Notes under the pieces: model-generated
The model's input: only the letters and a program-made list of their open reading frames with translations
The model's database searches: none
Told to the model about the DNA's origin: nothing
Position numbers and translations under genes: made by a program
Assembly (NCBI GenBank): GCA_020796225.1
Contig: CM036761.1
Coordinates: 32,376,928-32,440,927, forward strand
DNA length: 64,000 nt
Direction: 5' to 3'
Source: Arion vulgaris
Taxonomy: Eukaryota; Mollusca; Gastropoda; Stylommatophora; Arionidae
In this document: piece after piece, positions 1-10,900 of the stretch
Layout of the letters: each line of letters opens with the position of its first letter
Numbering within the stretch: the first letter of the stretch is position 1

Positions 1-476
1 GGATTTGGAAGAAAGCCTAGGCGACGAACTTATGCAGTTCACTGAACTTCTTAAAACTAATGTAGCTGCTGCTATTAGCAACGAAAAGCATGAGGCTCTT
101 GAACTGCAATTTTATAAACTTATAATAGAAAATTCATTAGAGTCGTGTTTCCAAAATGTAGAAATAGTCTTACGAATTTACTTGTTTTTAATGATTACTA
201 ACTGCAGCGAAGAAAGTTCTTTTTCAACATTAAAGTGTATAAAAAGTGAGTTCAGGAACATGATGGGACTAGATCGTCTAAGTAACCTCATCTTAATGAA
301 CATTGAATGTAATTTACTTAGAGAAATTGATTTGTCTAGTATTATCTCTAAATTTGCTCACATTAAATCGAGACAAGTTTGTTTGTAAAAGTTGTGTTTT
401 ATTTTATTATCATACAAAACCTAGGGCCCCGCGCTAAAATTTGCTACCGGCCCCGCGCTAGCCTAATCCGGCACTG
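1..476 (+). mobile_element. hAT transposon, 3' end (ZMYM1-like), truncated by window edge
   Basis: The right end of an hAT element enters from the left edge. It carries the transposase C-terminus (5-388), then a short UTR and a right terminal repeat ending CCTAATCCGGCACTG at 476. The next eight bases (477-484, CATGTGTA) are the expected target duplication; the left copy lies outside the window. A 225-bp element at 47064-47288 has the same terminal sequence and subterminal words such as GCTACC and GCGCTA, so it looks like a non-autonomous relative. The insertion interrupts a TTAA-type repeat whose uninterrupted relative is at about 49020-49110. Confidence 0.8.
5..388 (+). CDS. hAT transposase, C-terminal dimerisation region (partial)
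   Basis: This open frame of 127 codons probably continues upstream of the window, so the Met at 5 is unlikely to be the real start. Residues around 58-125 match the hAT C-terminal dimerisation region of ZMYM1-type transposases: LRIYLFLMITNCSEESSF, then a KCIKSEFRNMMG-like helix, then LSNLILMNIECNLLREID. This is the part that lets hAT transposases oligomerise. The frame has no stop or frameshift before the TAA at 386-388. Whether the whole protein is intact cannot be seen. Family assignment is from motif recognition and is fairly secure. Confidence 0.75.
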   Translation: MEESLGDELMQFTELLKTNVAAAISNEKHEALELQFYKLIIENSLESCFQNVEIVLRIYLFLMITNCSEESSFSTLKCIKSEFRNMMGLDRLSNLILMNIECNLLREIDLSSIISKFAHIKSRQVCL

Positions 477-556
477 CATGTGTAGCTATGAAACCAAAGA
501 ATAATAGGTGTCCCCTACAGTGGATACTATTCGTGAAAGGGTTTTAAATAAAAGTC
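477..556 (-). mobile_element. TTAA-type MITE fragment, interrupted by the hAT
   Basis: The sequence from the hAT end to about 553 reads, on the minus strand, TTTAAAACCCTTTCACGAAT and continues to GGTTTCATAGCTACACATG. A second copy at about 49020-49110 has the same order. The terminal CCCTTTCAC resembles piggyBac-type ends next to TTAA. The far end is not resolved. Confidence 0.5.
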
Positions 557-584
557 ATACACACATTTGCATTGTTATCAAAAT

Positions 585-712
585 TACACCGAGGAGCCTC
601 GCAGGTCCTACAAAGTTCCCGTACCGTCGCTGAGATCTTCTTATGTAAGAAAGAGATCGGAACACACATGATTATTCACCGGAATGTAATGTTGATGAAC
701 TTATCTATCTAC
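585..712 (+). mobile_element. SINE family D, 3' fragment
   Basis: It matches the distal parts of the longer copies at 25583-26010 and 33950-34395. Shared words are TACACCG, TGAGATCTTCTTATGTAAGA, AGATCGGAACACACATG and a final TGATG run. No tRNA-like head is present here. Confidence 0.5.
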
Positions 713-780
713 TCTACAATACTATTCTATAATTATTGTTGCTAAGAATTATCAGGAACTGTTACATGATCAAGTATATA

Positions 781-1290
781 GTCATCATCATCATCATATA
801 GCTTGTCCTGACCAGAACTTTTCTACCCCAACAGTCCATCGGAATTTCTCTCTCATAGGCCAGATGTCCCGCCTCTGCAGTCGTTATGTTTAAACCATCA
901 GTTACATCCTGAATCCATTTTCTTTTTGGTCTTCTTCTTCTTCTCTTTGCCGGTATGCCTCCTTCCTTGATGGTCTTCTGCAGCCCTTCGTGGCTTTTAT
1001 ATGTCCAAAATATCTAAATTTTATCTTTTTATTTTGTAGCATCAGCCAGTTTCCTCTGATTTTGAGTTCTTTCTGGATATATCTATTTGTTCTCTTCTCT
1101 GTACATGATATACGAAGGACTCTTCTCTAAAACTTATATTCAAAAGCACATATATGTTTTCCCACTGCCTTATTAAATGTCCATGCTTCACACCCATACG
1201 TTACCACTGGGAATATACATGCTCTTAGTATTCTGATCTTTGTTTTCCTATCAGTTTCGTTCCATACTGTTTTTAGTTATTACTAAATAG
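781..1290 (-). mobile_element. LINE reverse transcriptase 3' fragment (family with ATC-repeat tail)
   Basis: Read on the minus strand it encodes the degraded C-terminal part of a non-LTR reverse transcriptase, with WLMLQNKKI and FRYFGHIK-like words, ending at a (GAT)n tail seen as ATCATCATC at 783. The copy at 30398-30900 is closely related over the whole length. Frames are broken. Confidence 0.65.
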
Positions 1291-1340
1291 TATACTAAAT
1301 GTATATAAGTCAAGACTTGACTTTATTGTACCGAGTTGGC

Positions 1341-1677
1341 ACCTGATGATAGTGTTGCTCAAATCTCGCTTCCCAGCTTCAGCAATAATTCAAGGGTTGA
1401 TGTTGTTAAGAGCAACAGGAAGGAAATATGATCATATGTAGGGCTGGTGAGGTGTTTCTAAAACATGTTCCAACCAAGGAAATTCAAAAACTCTTTGTGG
1501 AATGTGTAACATCCTCTGAAATCACCTGCTCAGATGTGGTCTGTGGGTGGTTACTGTTGTTACTTCTGAGAAAGTGTTCAGGATTAGTGGAAGACCACAA
1601 GGTGATGAGAACAAATAGTGCTCTTACAAAAAAAGCAAATCTACTAATTTAAAGAACAAAAAAAAAACCTATATGGG
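1341..1677. other. Unassigned stretch with a 74-codon open frame
   Basis: A short open frame (1428-1652, plus) is the only structure. It contains HVPTKEIQKLFVECVTSSEI followed by a Leu-rich run. I do not recognise it and see no convincing splice sites. Just upstream (1302-1340) is a scrap of the SINE E tail on the minus strand. Confidence 0.25.
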
Positions 1678-1679
1678 AT

Positions 1680-1852
1680 CATAGGCGTCCACAGAAGTTT
1701 TTTCAGAGAGAAGTAAAATGAAAAAAAAACAAGAAATTTGTGTTTGTAGTTTACTACGCAAAAAAGGAAGATCAGATTCGCATCAAACTGTTTTATCACA
1801 TATCCATTTTTCAGGGGTGGCCCTTGCCCCAACTTATAGACGCCCATGGATA
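1680..1852. mobile_element. MITE-like repeat with GGCGTC/GACGCC ends, copy 1
   Basis: It starts with ATAGGCGTCCACAGAAG and ends with AGACGCCCATGG, an imperfect inverted repeat. A second copy at 45730-45902 has the same ends and interior words (AAACTGTTTTATCACA, CTTGCCCC). There is no open frame. No clean target duplication was found. Confidence 0.45.
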
Positions 1853-2205
1853 TGATAGATAAAGCAGATCTGTTAGATAGTCAAACTATCAATATTTCGC
1901 TGTATATGTCTTCCATGTATTAACAACAAAAATTAAATAACATGAATGTCTAAATACGAACGTACTTGTCTACATGTTATCATATAACAAGAAACATGTT
2001 ATTGTTTCAGATAACCCACCAGCATCATTCAAGTGTTGAGAACATATAGGACCAGAACATGATGAACACGGACTCGATGAACATGTGGATATTATTTTGA
2101 ACACCATGGAAGCTCCATAATGAATTCCCCCTCCCAACCTTCCATCATAAAAAACCAATCATAGTACTGTTGATACATTATGTCTTAGCCAATGACAAAA
2201 TTAAT
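1853..2205. other. No gene seen
   Basis: AT-rich sequence with no recognised coding, RNA or repeat element apart from a low-complexity minus-strand open frame near 1970-2158. Confidence 0.4.
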
Positions 2206-2665
2206 ACATTTTACTCTACCCTACTGCTTAAATATTTACTCTAACCAATCCTTGAACTTACTACATTTATTACATCTAACCAATCCTTAACTTACTATTA
2301 ATCTAACAACCTTGAACTTACTACATTTTAATCTAACCAACCTTTGAACTTACATTTTAATATAACCAATCCATGAACTTACTATTTATTAATCTAACCA
2401 ATCCCTGAACTTACTACATTTTAATATAACCAATCCTTGAACTTACTACATTTTAATCTAACCAATCCCTGAACTTACTACATTTTAATCTAACCAATCC
2501 CTGAACTTACTATATTTTAATCTAACCAATCCCAGAACTTACTACATTTTACTCTAACCAATCCCTGAACTTACTACATGTACATTTTGCTCTAACCAAT
2601 CCCTGAACTTACTACATTTTACTCTAACCAATCCCTGAACTTACATTTTGTACTAATCAATAACC
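2206..2665. repeat. Minisatellite, about 37-bp period
   Basis: Roughly a dozen tandem units share the core TCTAACCAATCCCTGAACTT followed by ACTACATTTTAA. Units differ by point changes and small deletions, and the outer ones are shorter. Confidence 0.85.
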
Positions 2666-3195
2666 CACTTAATATATTTTAGACTGTTTTACCAACTAGT
2701 AAACACTGTTCAATTAATAATGATACACTGTTTTATCAATAATGATACACTGTTTCCATTCATACAATGTAACAGAATACTTGTATATTATTTTTTAAAG
2801 TCTACTAATCATTGATAACTTCTATAGTAACAACATTTCACTTATATATTTGCTATAATATATAATAGAACTACTGCAGAACTCTGACAATAATCGCAAC
2901 ACTAAAATCAGCCTATTTTAAATATATATATATATACTTCTTCAGCCCTAACCATATGCTTTTAATTAGAAACCATATATTTTATGACTATCAAGATGGA
3001 CACAAAAACGTGATTAACCAGATGAATGTGACTATACAAGATAAAAACGACTTTTCTATTCAATGAGATTTGGCGATAAATAAATTGTTATGTCACCTTA
3101 TTATTAATTGTTATTTTTCTTATTGTTTTGTGTTGTTCTTAATTATTAGAAAGTTTGAGAACTGTGTTAATGGCTTCGTTTTAATGAAGAGAAGC
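2666..3195. other. No gene seen
   Basis: AT-rich intergenic sequence with a short (TA)n run near 2923-2935. No coding or transposon signature was recognised. Confidence 0.4.
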
Positions 3196-3234
3196 TTCAT
3201 ACAGCACCTCATCTTGGTAGAGGACATGCGTTGC

Positions 3235-3475
3235 ATCTTCATCTTCTTCAAACACTCCATATCAACGAATTGTTAACCACTCTGTGTGATTCATATGTGA
3301 TCTGAGCCTAAAAGTGATTGTACATTGTGAGTTATGCGCCTAGAAGTAGGCCAGCACAACCGATTTCTGCGTTGCTTTTTATTTACTAGGGTAGTTTCCC
3401 TAGGTCCTACATCAATCACCTCTTATGACATGTCTTGTAGGTCGCAGTGATACTATTCTTTGCTTCAATTGCGGG
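3235..3475 (-). mobile_element. SINE family A, near full length
   Basis: It lies on the minus strand. Its (GAA)n tail appears as ATCTTCTTC at 3238 and is followed by AACCACTC, GTGATCTGAGCC, the CCTAGGTCC block and the conserved central box (minus GTCATAAGAGGTGATTG, consensus GTCGTAAGAGGCGACTG). The same arrangement occurs at 20068, 35798, 50097 and 52462. Confidence 0.75.
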
Positions 3476-3930
3476 TCTCGACACCAAACGGGCAGGGCGT
3501 TGCATTTGTGACAAAGACATGTCTGGTAAGACAACCTCATGGCTCTGATGATTCACCTGGGGTTCTAAGATCTCATTCACTGCAGCCCCATAATTGCTCT
3601 GTACCTGCACCAGCAAAAAACACACAAAACGCTCATGTGAACTTGTGACGTCCCAACAAACAACAGCAGTCTGCACAAGAATTATTGAATACATCAGCTG
3701 CCAGATCGCTGGTAACTAGCCATCTACCATTTTCTGAAAATGCAGTTCACAACAGAACCCGCCATGACACAAACAAAGAAGCATTCCGAATTAAGTTCAC
3801 AGTTTCACACTAAGCACTTAACTCAGTAGCTGGGGGATGATGCCTGGTCTCACAAGTTGAAACATAAAGATAATGCGCAATCAGTCACACTCAGAAGCAA
3901 CCAACAGTCTAATCTCTATATGGCTTGTTC
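3476..3930. other. No gene seen
   Basis: Spacer between two SINEs. A 92-codon minus-strand frame (3416-3694) overlaps the SINE and has no recognisable domain, so it is treated as chance. Confidence 0.35.
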
Positions 3931-3944
3931 GTCCTTCCATCACG

Positions 3945-4195
3945 TTTGGGGTTTCTGTGGCAAAGTTTCTGTACTCCTTTGCCTCGCGTTCCACAGGTCA
4001 TAGGTTTGAATTTGGAACACGCCGTTCTGCTCATGAGTGAATTTTTCTAGAGACCCTAGCATTGTGCCAAAGCTACGGAGTTCATGCAATACTCTGGGCA
4101 GGTGGTGTGCTATTTCTGTGGAGAGGGATCGAGCTATATCAGGTAAAATCCAGCGCAATGAAGTCAATTCTTCCATTTTCGACTTGACCAAACCA
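3945..4195 (+). mobile_element. SINE family E, tRNA-derived
   Basis: The head (GTTTCTGTGGCAAAGTTTCT, then a B-box-like GGTTTGAATTTGG) resembles a decayed tRNA. It is followed by TTTCTAGAGACCC and a 3' part, GGTAAAATCCAGCGCAATGA, that recurs at 35320-35530 (plus) and 6868-7110 (minus). Confidence 0.6.
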
Positions 4196-4670
4196 ATTCT
4201 TGTAATTTAATGTCCACATAATTATTAAGCTACATAAAGGTTCAATTCCTATGAAGTTTTAATATTTTTATTTGTTTTCATACAATACATTGGTTCAATT
4301 ATAACAGTTACATCATCAAATGTATTTAGTAGTCATGCGATAAATAAACAAACATTAGTGCAGACAAAGAGCTAAACTCACTAATAAAGTCTGCAGAAAC
4401 ATGATAGCAAAATAAAACATGATGACAATAAAACATAAAATGAGAAATAATATCATATTCTCTGATCTTTCATAATATATTTGATTTTTCTTTATTTTTA
4501 AACATCATAATATCATTGATTCTCCAGAGTTAATTTTTATTTTTTCCGTTTGTATGACTAAAAAACATTGGACATAATCCAAACAAAAACTGATTTTAAG
4601 TTGAGGTTTGCCTTGGCATAGCTCATTTTGTACTAACTACTGTAGGGTACACCGAGATGCAGAAATCATA
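4196..4670. other. No gene seen
   Basis: AT-rich, with no coding or repeat signature recognised. Confidence 0.4.
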
Positions 4671-4689
4671 GGAATTATATCCTACAGAA

Positions 4690-4821
4690 CCGCCCCCAGT
4701 ATGCAAACTTGAGAAGACGTGGCCCACTTACACTAGACTTCCAAGACAAACTGTATGATGTGGCTGATAATCTGAGGCAGATGGCTACCTTTATTAGAGA
4801 ATGCAAAATCGCAATCTAGTG
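4690..4821 (+). CDS. Candidate terminal exon, unidentified protein
   Basis: Behind a possible acceptor (TTATATCCTACAG, ending at 4689) lie 43 open codons: NRPQYANLRRRG, PLTLDFQDKLYD, VADNLRQMATFIRECKIAI, then TAG. Composition is protein-like and mildly amphipathic, unlike the AT-rich surroundings. I do not recognise the family. It could be the last exon of a plus-strand host gene, a retrogene scrap or a transposon piece. No upstream partner exon was found in the window. Confidence 0.3.
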
Positions 4822-4849
4822 AGAATGCAGAAGAAGAAATACAGTCTCC

Positions 4850-5270
4850 AGCTCTCTTCTCTCTCAAGTATGTCTATGCCTTCCCTACCCTTTTCCATCG
4901 GGTTCCAACAGTTTTTACTTTGCTAATTGAAGTTAAACAAATACCACATGCATGTGATACTTTCCTAATCAAAATCTACACATTTTTTCTCACAAACATA
5001 TTCACAAAAATGTATTTTGCAACATAATAATATATTCATTGAGAATTTAACAAAAGCAGTTTTCTCATAACAAGGCAACAATGAAATAATTCTTCTAACA
5101 AATTGAGCTACAAATAGTTATTTCAGTGCTAATAAATTAGATGTCATACACACAGTCACACACTGTGACTCAAAAGTTAGCCCCACCACCTAAAGACGTA
5201 ATAGAAACCCAGCTACCTGAAGCAATGTAAGAAGATTAATTAACTAGTTTCAAGACAAAATATATGAATA
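4850..5270. other. No gene seen
   Basis: AT-rich intergenic sequence with no recognised element. Confidence 0.4.
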
Positions 5271-5274
5271 AACA

Positions 5275-5400
5275 TCATGGTATATCCTTTACAGGACGTC
5301 CCACATCAAGCACAGAAAATAAGTTGATTTTCTAGCTATGAAATTTTTTCAGGCTGTAATGGCCTAGGCCGACCCAACCTTAACTCTTTCCACGCAGTTA
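5275..5400 (-). repeat. Dispersed repeat with TCCTGTAAAGGATA end
   Basis: On the minus strand the segment ends GACGTCCTGTAAAGGATATA. The same end closes the segment at 10673-10800, the LINE fragments at 12590 and 38450 (minus) and the tRNA-like SINE at 47940-48190 (plus). It is probably a LINE/SINE shared 3' tail. Confidence 0.4.
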
Positions 5401-5619
5401 TTCCTCAATTTTAAGCAGTTAATTCAAGGGAAATAAAAAAATGTTTTTAATAAACGATCCCAACTACTCGTCAATAAATAAACATTTATATATTATTATA
5501 TACTAAAATGAAGAAAACTGGACAACCCAATAGAATAACAAGGTTGAAAAGTAGTATAAGTAAAACAGTAGAAGTCATACAAGAAAGACTTCTTATAAGG
5601 AAGCAACTCTTGGCGAGTG

Positions 5620-5815
5620 TGCTGCTTAGTGAGGCGTGGAAAGAGTTAATTGGGTATCATAAAAGCACTGGGGAGTAAAGAAGACAGATGTTATGTTGAC
5701 CACATCACCAATCGTATGCCGATGGTCACTGAAAAACAATTGCTCTAAAACTGTATTCCCCATGGTATGAAAAAAGTTTTCTTTACCTTTTATATATTGT
5801 CTGGTGACTTTCATA
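5620..5815 (+). mobile_element. SINE family B, degenerate
   Basis: It aligns with the body of family B (copies at 21345 and 24238): TTGGGTATCA, GGGGAGTAAAG, GACCACATCACCAATCG, GCCGATGGTCACTGAAAAA and ATGGTATGAAAAAAGTTTTC. The tRNA-like head is missing or unreadable. Confidence 0.6.
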
Positions 5816-5937
5816 TGTCATATTTTTGAATACACAAATGTAACAAAAACAAGCTTTGTATAATAGTTTCATTTACGGCTGAAAATTGCACAGATGTATG
5901 TGCAGTAGCACATGCATTCAAACTCTTTGGTGTAGAC

Positions 5938-6172
5938 AACTTTTTTTTTTTTTTTTATATATATATATATACACATATAATCCCGAAGAGGAGGTTTAGA
6001 AAATTGGGTGACCACAGGTAACATTCAGGGAAGGAGACATCATGGAAGATAGAGAGAGAAGATGTTGGATCGTCTGACAAAATATCAATGTCAGAACTGA
6101 TTAACTGCACCAAGGTGAGAGAACTGTAGAGAGACATGATCGCCTATGCCGACAGGCATGGCACTTGATTGA
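5938..6172 (+). mobile_element. LINE 3' fragment after a poly-T/(TA)n run
   Basis: A poly-T and (TA)n run (5940-5980) precedes about 190 bp encoding a degraded reverse transcriptase C-terminus: REREDVGSSDKISMSEL, then LWRDMIAYADRHGT. The 3' end (GATCGCCTATGCCGACAGGC) matches, inverted, the fragment at 63540-63735. Confidence 0.5.
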
Positions 6173-6867
6173 TTGACACACAATTCAAACCTTGCAACAA
6201 TTTTTACATAATCAGAAATAACAATTTGTTCAAAATTATCAAGTGCCAAAGTAAATACAAATAAAGAGCAACAGAATATATACAGTCTACTCAATAATAC
6301 ATTTTCTGAAAACTGCAAACATAATATTTCTGTGTACAGTTTCTATAGCAATATTCTGCAAAATTATAACAAATATGTGACTTTGGTATATCAAATCATA
6401 GTTTTTACTGAAATAGGTCAGTCAGTAAGGTTCGCCTGTTGTATATCGCTCAAAATGGTATAGTTTCTGTACAATAACTACTAAACCAGACTATTGTTAA
6501 TGACTATATGAAATCAGATCTAAGCATACAATACAAAAATAAATGCTACTTTATTTCAATGGATGATTATTTCATAATTCCTACAAGATTATTTTTGACT
6601 ATTGACTACCCTGAAGCCGAAGAAGGCCTACCTGTATATGGCGAGGGCACAGGGGTGATATTTCAATTATTTGATCTCAAATCCTGTTCTAGTGATCTGT
6701 TCTCACGTAATATCATAGCTGGTCCATGTAACATAGATACATATATGACTTGTCTTTGTGTATCATAATTTATCCACTATATAATGTAGTCCACTGGATC
6801 ATTTTAGACATTGTCTAATGCTACAGAAACCACTACTATACAGCCTAAGTACTAAGAGCTACAGCTG

Positions 6868-7115
6868 AAGGCTTGACTTCATTGCACCGGGTCTTACCCC
6901 ATACGGATCAGCCCCTCTCTGTAGAAATGGCACGCCATCTGCCGAAAGCATTGCACAAAGAACAAACTCTGTAGCTGCGGAAACAATCCTAGGGGTGTCT
7001 GGACAAAATACTTGTGAACAGAACGGTTCAGATTCAAAGTCACGACATTCAGAAAGCAAGGGCTTAACCACTTTGACACACAGAGACCTGTAAAGACTAT
7101 CCAGTAAGATGGTAT
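6868..7115 (-). mobile_element. SINE family E, minus copy
   Basis: Read on the minus strand it has a tRNA-like head (GGTCTCTGTGTGTCAAAGTG, then a B-box-like GAATCTGAACC) and the family E 3' end (CCCGGTGCAATGAAGTC). It may lie in the BET1 3' untranslated region or just downstream of it. Confidence 0.6.
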
Positions 7116-7184
7116 AAAGCTTTAGCACATGCATCTTTCAGTGTGGTCAAATATGCTGTGGTCTTCATGTTTATATATGCATTG

Positions 7185-7525
7185 CGTAGATAGAGATAGG
7201 ATGTGATATAGTATGGCAGAGTTGCAAACGCAGACCTGTGGATAAGAACCAGACAGGAACCCATGATAACCCAGGTCAGGAGGAGAAATGGTGATGGGTC
7301 GAGTATACCCTACGAAAGACAAAGTCGAGTGTCACTAGACAACAACCTGAGTGGAACCCGCAAGGAAAATAACAAAGAGGACGCCCTAAACAGACCTAGA
7401 GATAAAGTCTTTTTGAGGAACTGAAGAGTGCTAGATTATCCTGGGAGACCATTAAAAAAAAACCGACAGAGACCGAGAAGAGTGGCGAACAACTGTTCAT
7501 GCCCTATGCTCCACATGGAGTGGAA
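7185..7525 (+). mobile_element. LINE reverse transcriptase 3' fragment (LWIKTGQEP family)
   Basis: It encodes broken frames reading like CVCNSDLW, RTRQEPMITQVRRRNGDGSS, YPTKDKVECH and LLEELKSARLSWETI, the end of a non-LTR reverse transcriptase. Better copies are at 28215-28545 and 51175-51520; 19505-19800 is on the other strand. Confidence 0.6.
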
Positions 7526-7837
7526 TAAGTTAGTTTTGTGAAGACACTGAGAAAGCACATATCCTCGCTCCAAATAATGAAACATTCTAAGCAACTATAC
7601 ATAACAAATGCCGTTCCACATCCAAAATTAGCTGTAATAGATCTTAACCATTTCTGTCTCATGTCATGGTGGTACAGTATGTCAAACTATTCATATCTTA
7701 TTGTTTCTTATATTCTTGTCTTCTACTTGCACAATTACCTTCAACATTTCCCTCTTGTGTTGTTTTCAACAGTCTATCTTTATATGCAAAACATGTTATT
7801 TAACTACTATTAAAACCAAAGAACAAATCATGAGCTA

Positions 7838-7993
7838 CTATCTAAACTTAATTATCACCCAACACATAAAGAATACAAATAGAGCAAACAAGGCTATATA
7901 TAACCAAATTTTCCAATGTCCAGCAACTGTTATAGATTTCAGTCTGCCCATTGTTTTTGACAGTATTCCACTAGAAGAATCAAAGTCATCATC
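7838..7993 (-). CDS. BET1: BET1 coding exon 4 (anchor and stop)
   Basis: It begins after CTTGTTCACAG with DDDFDSSSGILSKTMGRLK, continues through the membrane anchor and ends FR-TAG at 7838. The 52 codons include the stop. Confidence 0.93.
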   Translation of the reverse strand, partial: DDDFDSSSGILSKTMGRLKSITVAGHWKIWLYIALFALFVFFMCWVIIKFR

Positions 7994-10900
7994 CTGTGAA
8001 CAAGGTAGACAATTATGAAATGTCTACCAAATTTTGTCAAGATATTCTTAAACTGTTAATTCACTGAATACTGGGTATTTCCATGTTGCTGTATTAAATA
8101 ATTTCAACACTTTGTACATACAGCCCATGCTTCTTCTTTTTCTTCGAACGCTCCATATGCTCCACTTGTTAACCACTCTTTGATTCCCTAAAGCCCTTAC
8201 TCGACGTTCCACATGTGAAGAAAGAAATTGGCCATACCTCCTGCACAACAACGCATAGAAATGTTAACGGAAGTGACTTCATATCCTAAGTTCTGAAAAG
8301 GCTACGGAAATTTTATTTGATATAACCACACTGTACATCAGTGCTACCCAATGTTTTTATATATTGGGGTGCATCTTACTAATGACTATGCAGATGCAGC
8401 CGACATATGACAATTTCAATACTAATACTAACGTAATATTAGAAGTAACATGAATAAAAATAACAAAATACTAAAACTTAATCTTTACAAGTTTCATTTT
8501 TTTTTATATTGCGCTTACGAAAAAATTAATCATACTGTTATCCAGAAACACATTTTTTGTTTCTTGAAATTCTGATTAAAGTTAAAGTTGGAGGAATAAA
8601 ATAGGGTGCCAGTGATGTAGCACACAGGTGCAAAGGCACCTGCAGGTACTGCATTGGACAGAGCTGCTGTACATCATCAAGTATTTAATTGACTGGCTCA
8701 CATAAGCCGCTAAAAGCACCACTATTCATTTCTTTTATAACAATCTTAAAGACAATTCATTTACCTACAAAATAGTATATTACTCATAAAAATATGTTTG
8801 TAATTAAGAAAACTGCAGATGAATGTGTACATACACCTGCAATGGAAAATAAAACCAAAATTTAATTCAAGCACAACCCATTTTTCAATTTGGTAGCTAA
8901 TGAGTTAATATGTATTCTTCTTCTTCTTCTCTTCCTCTATTGTACATCAATGAGATGTTGAAGTATTTAACATGTATTAGTCTATAGAAAGCAAATTGAA
9001 TACATTTGAAAATATATGACTGTGAAAAATAATGAACATAAAATAGAATTAACCCTTTCGCCCTGTATTATTTTGACCTCTGGACGCATTTATTTTGCGA
9101 TTCAAATTTAACATTCAATGTCAATTAGTTTAATCCTTTATAACTCTTGTACTGTTTCTCTAAAGTATGACATATTATATATTAAATTATTGCTAATTGG
9201 ATGTGGAACACATTAATATAATAATATTTTACATCAGGTGATATATGTTTGAGAGAATTAGGTTATTGTAGCATGACTATTTTGGAAAAACGAAAAATCA
9301 TAAAAAATATTTTTACTCTCCGGTTTGTATTACATCTTAATATTTATAGATGTTTCCAGAAGTAGTATTTAAATGAAGATAAACCATGTGGGAACATATT
9401 CTATAAGTTTCATCTAACTAGGTGCAGTAGTTTTTATAATATTCACTTTTAGTGCGGACACGTCAATAAATGGAATGTGGAACGCCCATTCTTTAGATGC
9501 AATTATTACATTAGACTTACAACTATCGATACTGCTTTTCATAAACAATCAAATGTCATTATTACCGTCAATTAAATATTCTTCATTACTATCACACGTT
9601 ATAATTTGATCTAACAGTACTCAAGATTACATTGTAAACATCGTCGGAAACATTAACGTTTAAAAAAAAGTCTCGACTTGAATGCAATAATACACTGCTT
9701 TCCCTCTTTCAAATCTTTGTTAAATGGAGATAGTAATGTACCTACATATATGTACTTTCCGTTTTTGAAGATTTTTTTAACTTCAGTAAAGGGTTCTGAA
9801 GATACATTCGTTTCCGTGAACAGACATCCAAAAGCCGATATATCGGTTCTGCGACATCATGAACATTACTCTGAACCGATATATGGCTTGCAGTCCCCTT
9901 GGGTTAATTCAGGAGAAGTGATGAAATCAGAGATGTGTCTGTAAACCACTAGTAACAACTGTTATAAGAAAGAGAAAATGGAGATATGAAGATACAGAGA
10001 CACCTTGAGAAGAAATGATCAACGGATATCAAAGCAGGCATTGAAGTGGAATGCAAAGGGTTCAAGAAAGAGAAGACGATCTAAGGAGACCATGAAACGA
10101 ACTTTGCTGAGAGAGGCAAAAATATCGGTCTCAGTTCCATGGCGGAGATTGAGCGAGTTGCCCAGGATAGAGAAATTGCTTACGGGTCCTATGTAACATA
10201 TAACGGTACGAGAGGAATTATTATATGTCTAATGAACATCCCTGCTATACTTAGTGAGCTAGATACATGCAGTTAGGTAGTTTTAATTTCTATGAGGAAA
10301 TAAGTTCTTAGCTGTGGTTTTTGTCATGAAAATAGTGACTGTGAGTTGTCACTTTATCAAAACACCATTGGATTTATTTGTCCACAATAAAACTTAGCTT
10401 TTTCTCCCCTCAAGATGTCTCCGGTTAAGTTATTTCCCGGCATAATAGATTATACGTCAGTGACAAGACACATTTACATAGCAACGTACCATCTTATTGA
10501 GATACGTATTCTGTTCTCGAACTTCAACTCCTATATCAATGGACAACTGGAGAAAGTACAATAATTTAGTAAACAAAATGTAAGTTTCAATCACAAAGTG
10601 AACACAGTAAAACATGTAATTATTTGTACTTCAGTCTGATTAGATGATAAATATAATGAAATTAAAATAGAGGCATATCCTTTACAGGACGTTATCATCA
10701 ACAACAGTAAATGAGTGGTCGATTTTCTAGACACCGCTTATAGGTTCCGGAGTTTGCTATTGCAAACTGAGCGGTGAGTTTTTACTGTTTGTATAATAAA
10801 TGCAAATAAATTTGCTTCCAAACTGCCTGCCATGGAGTTTGAACCATGTACACTTGGGTTATTATCAAGCTCACTATCGCTTCAGCTACAGATGATCACT

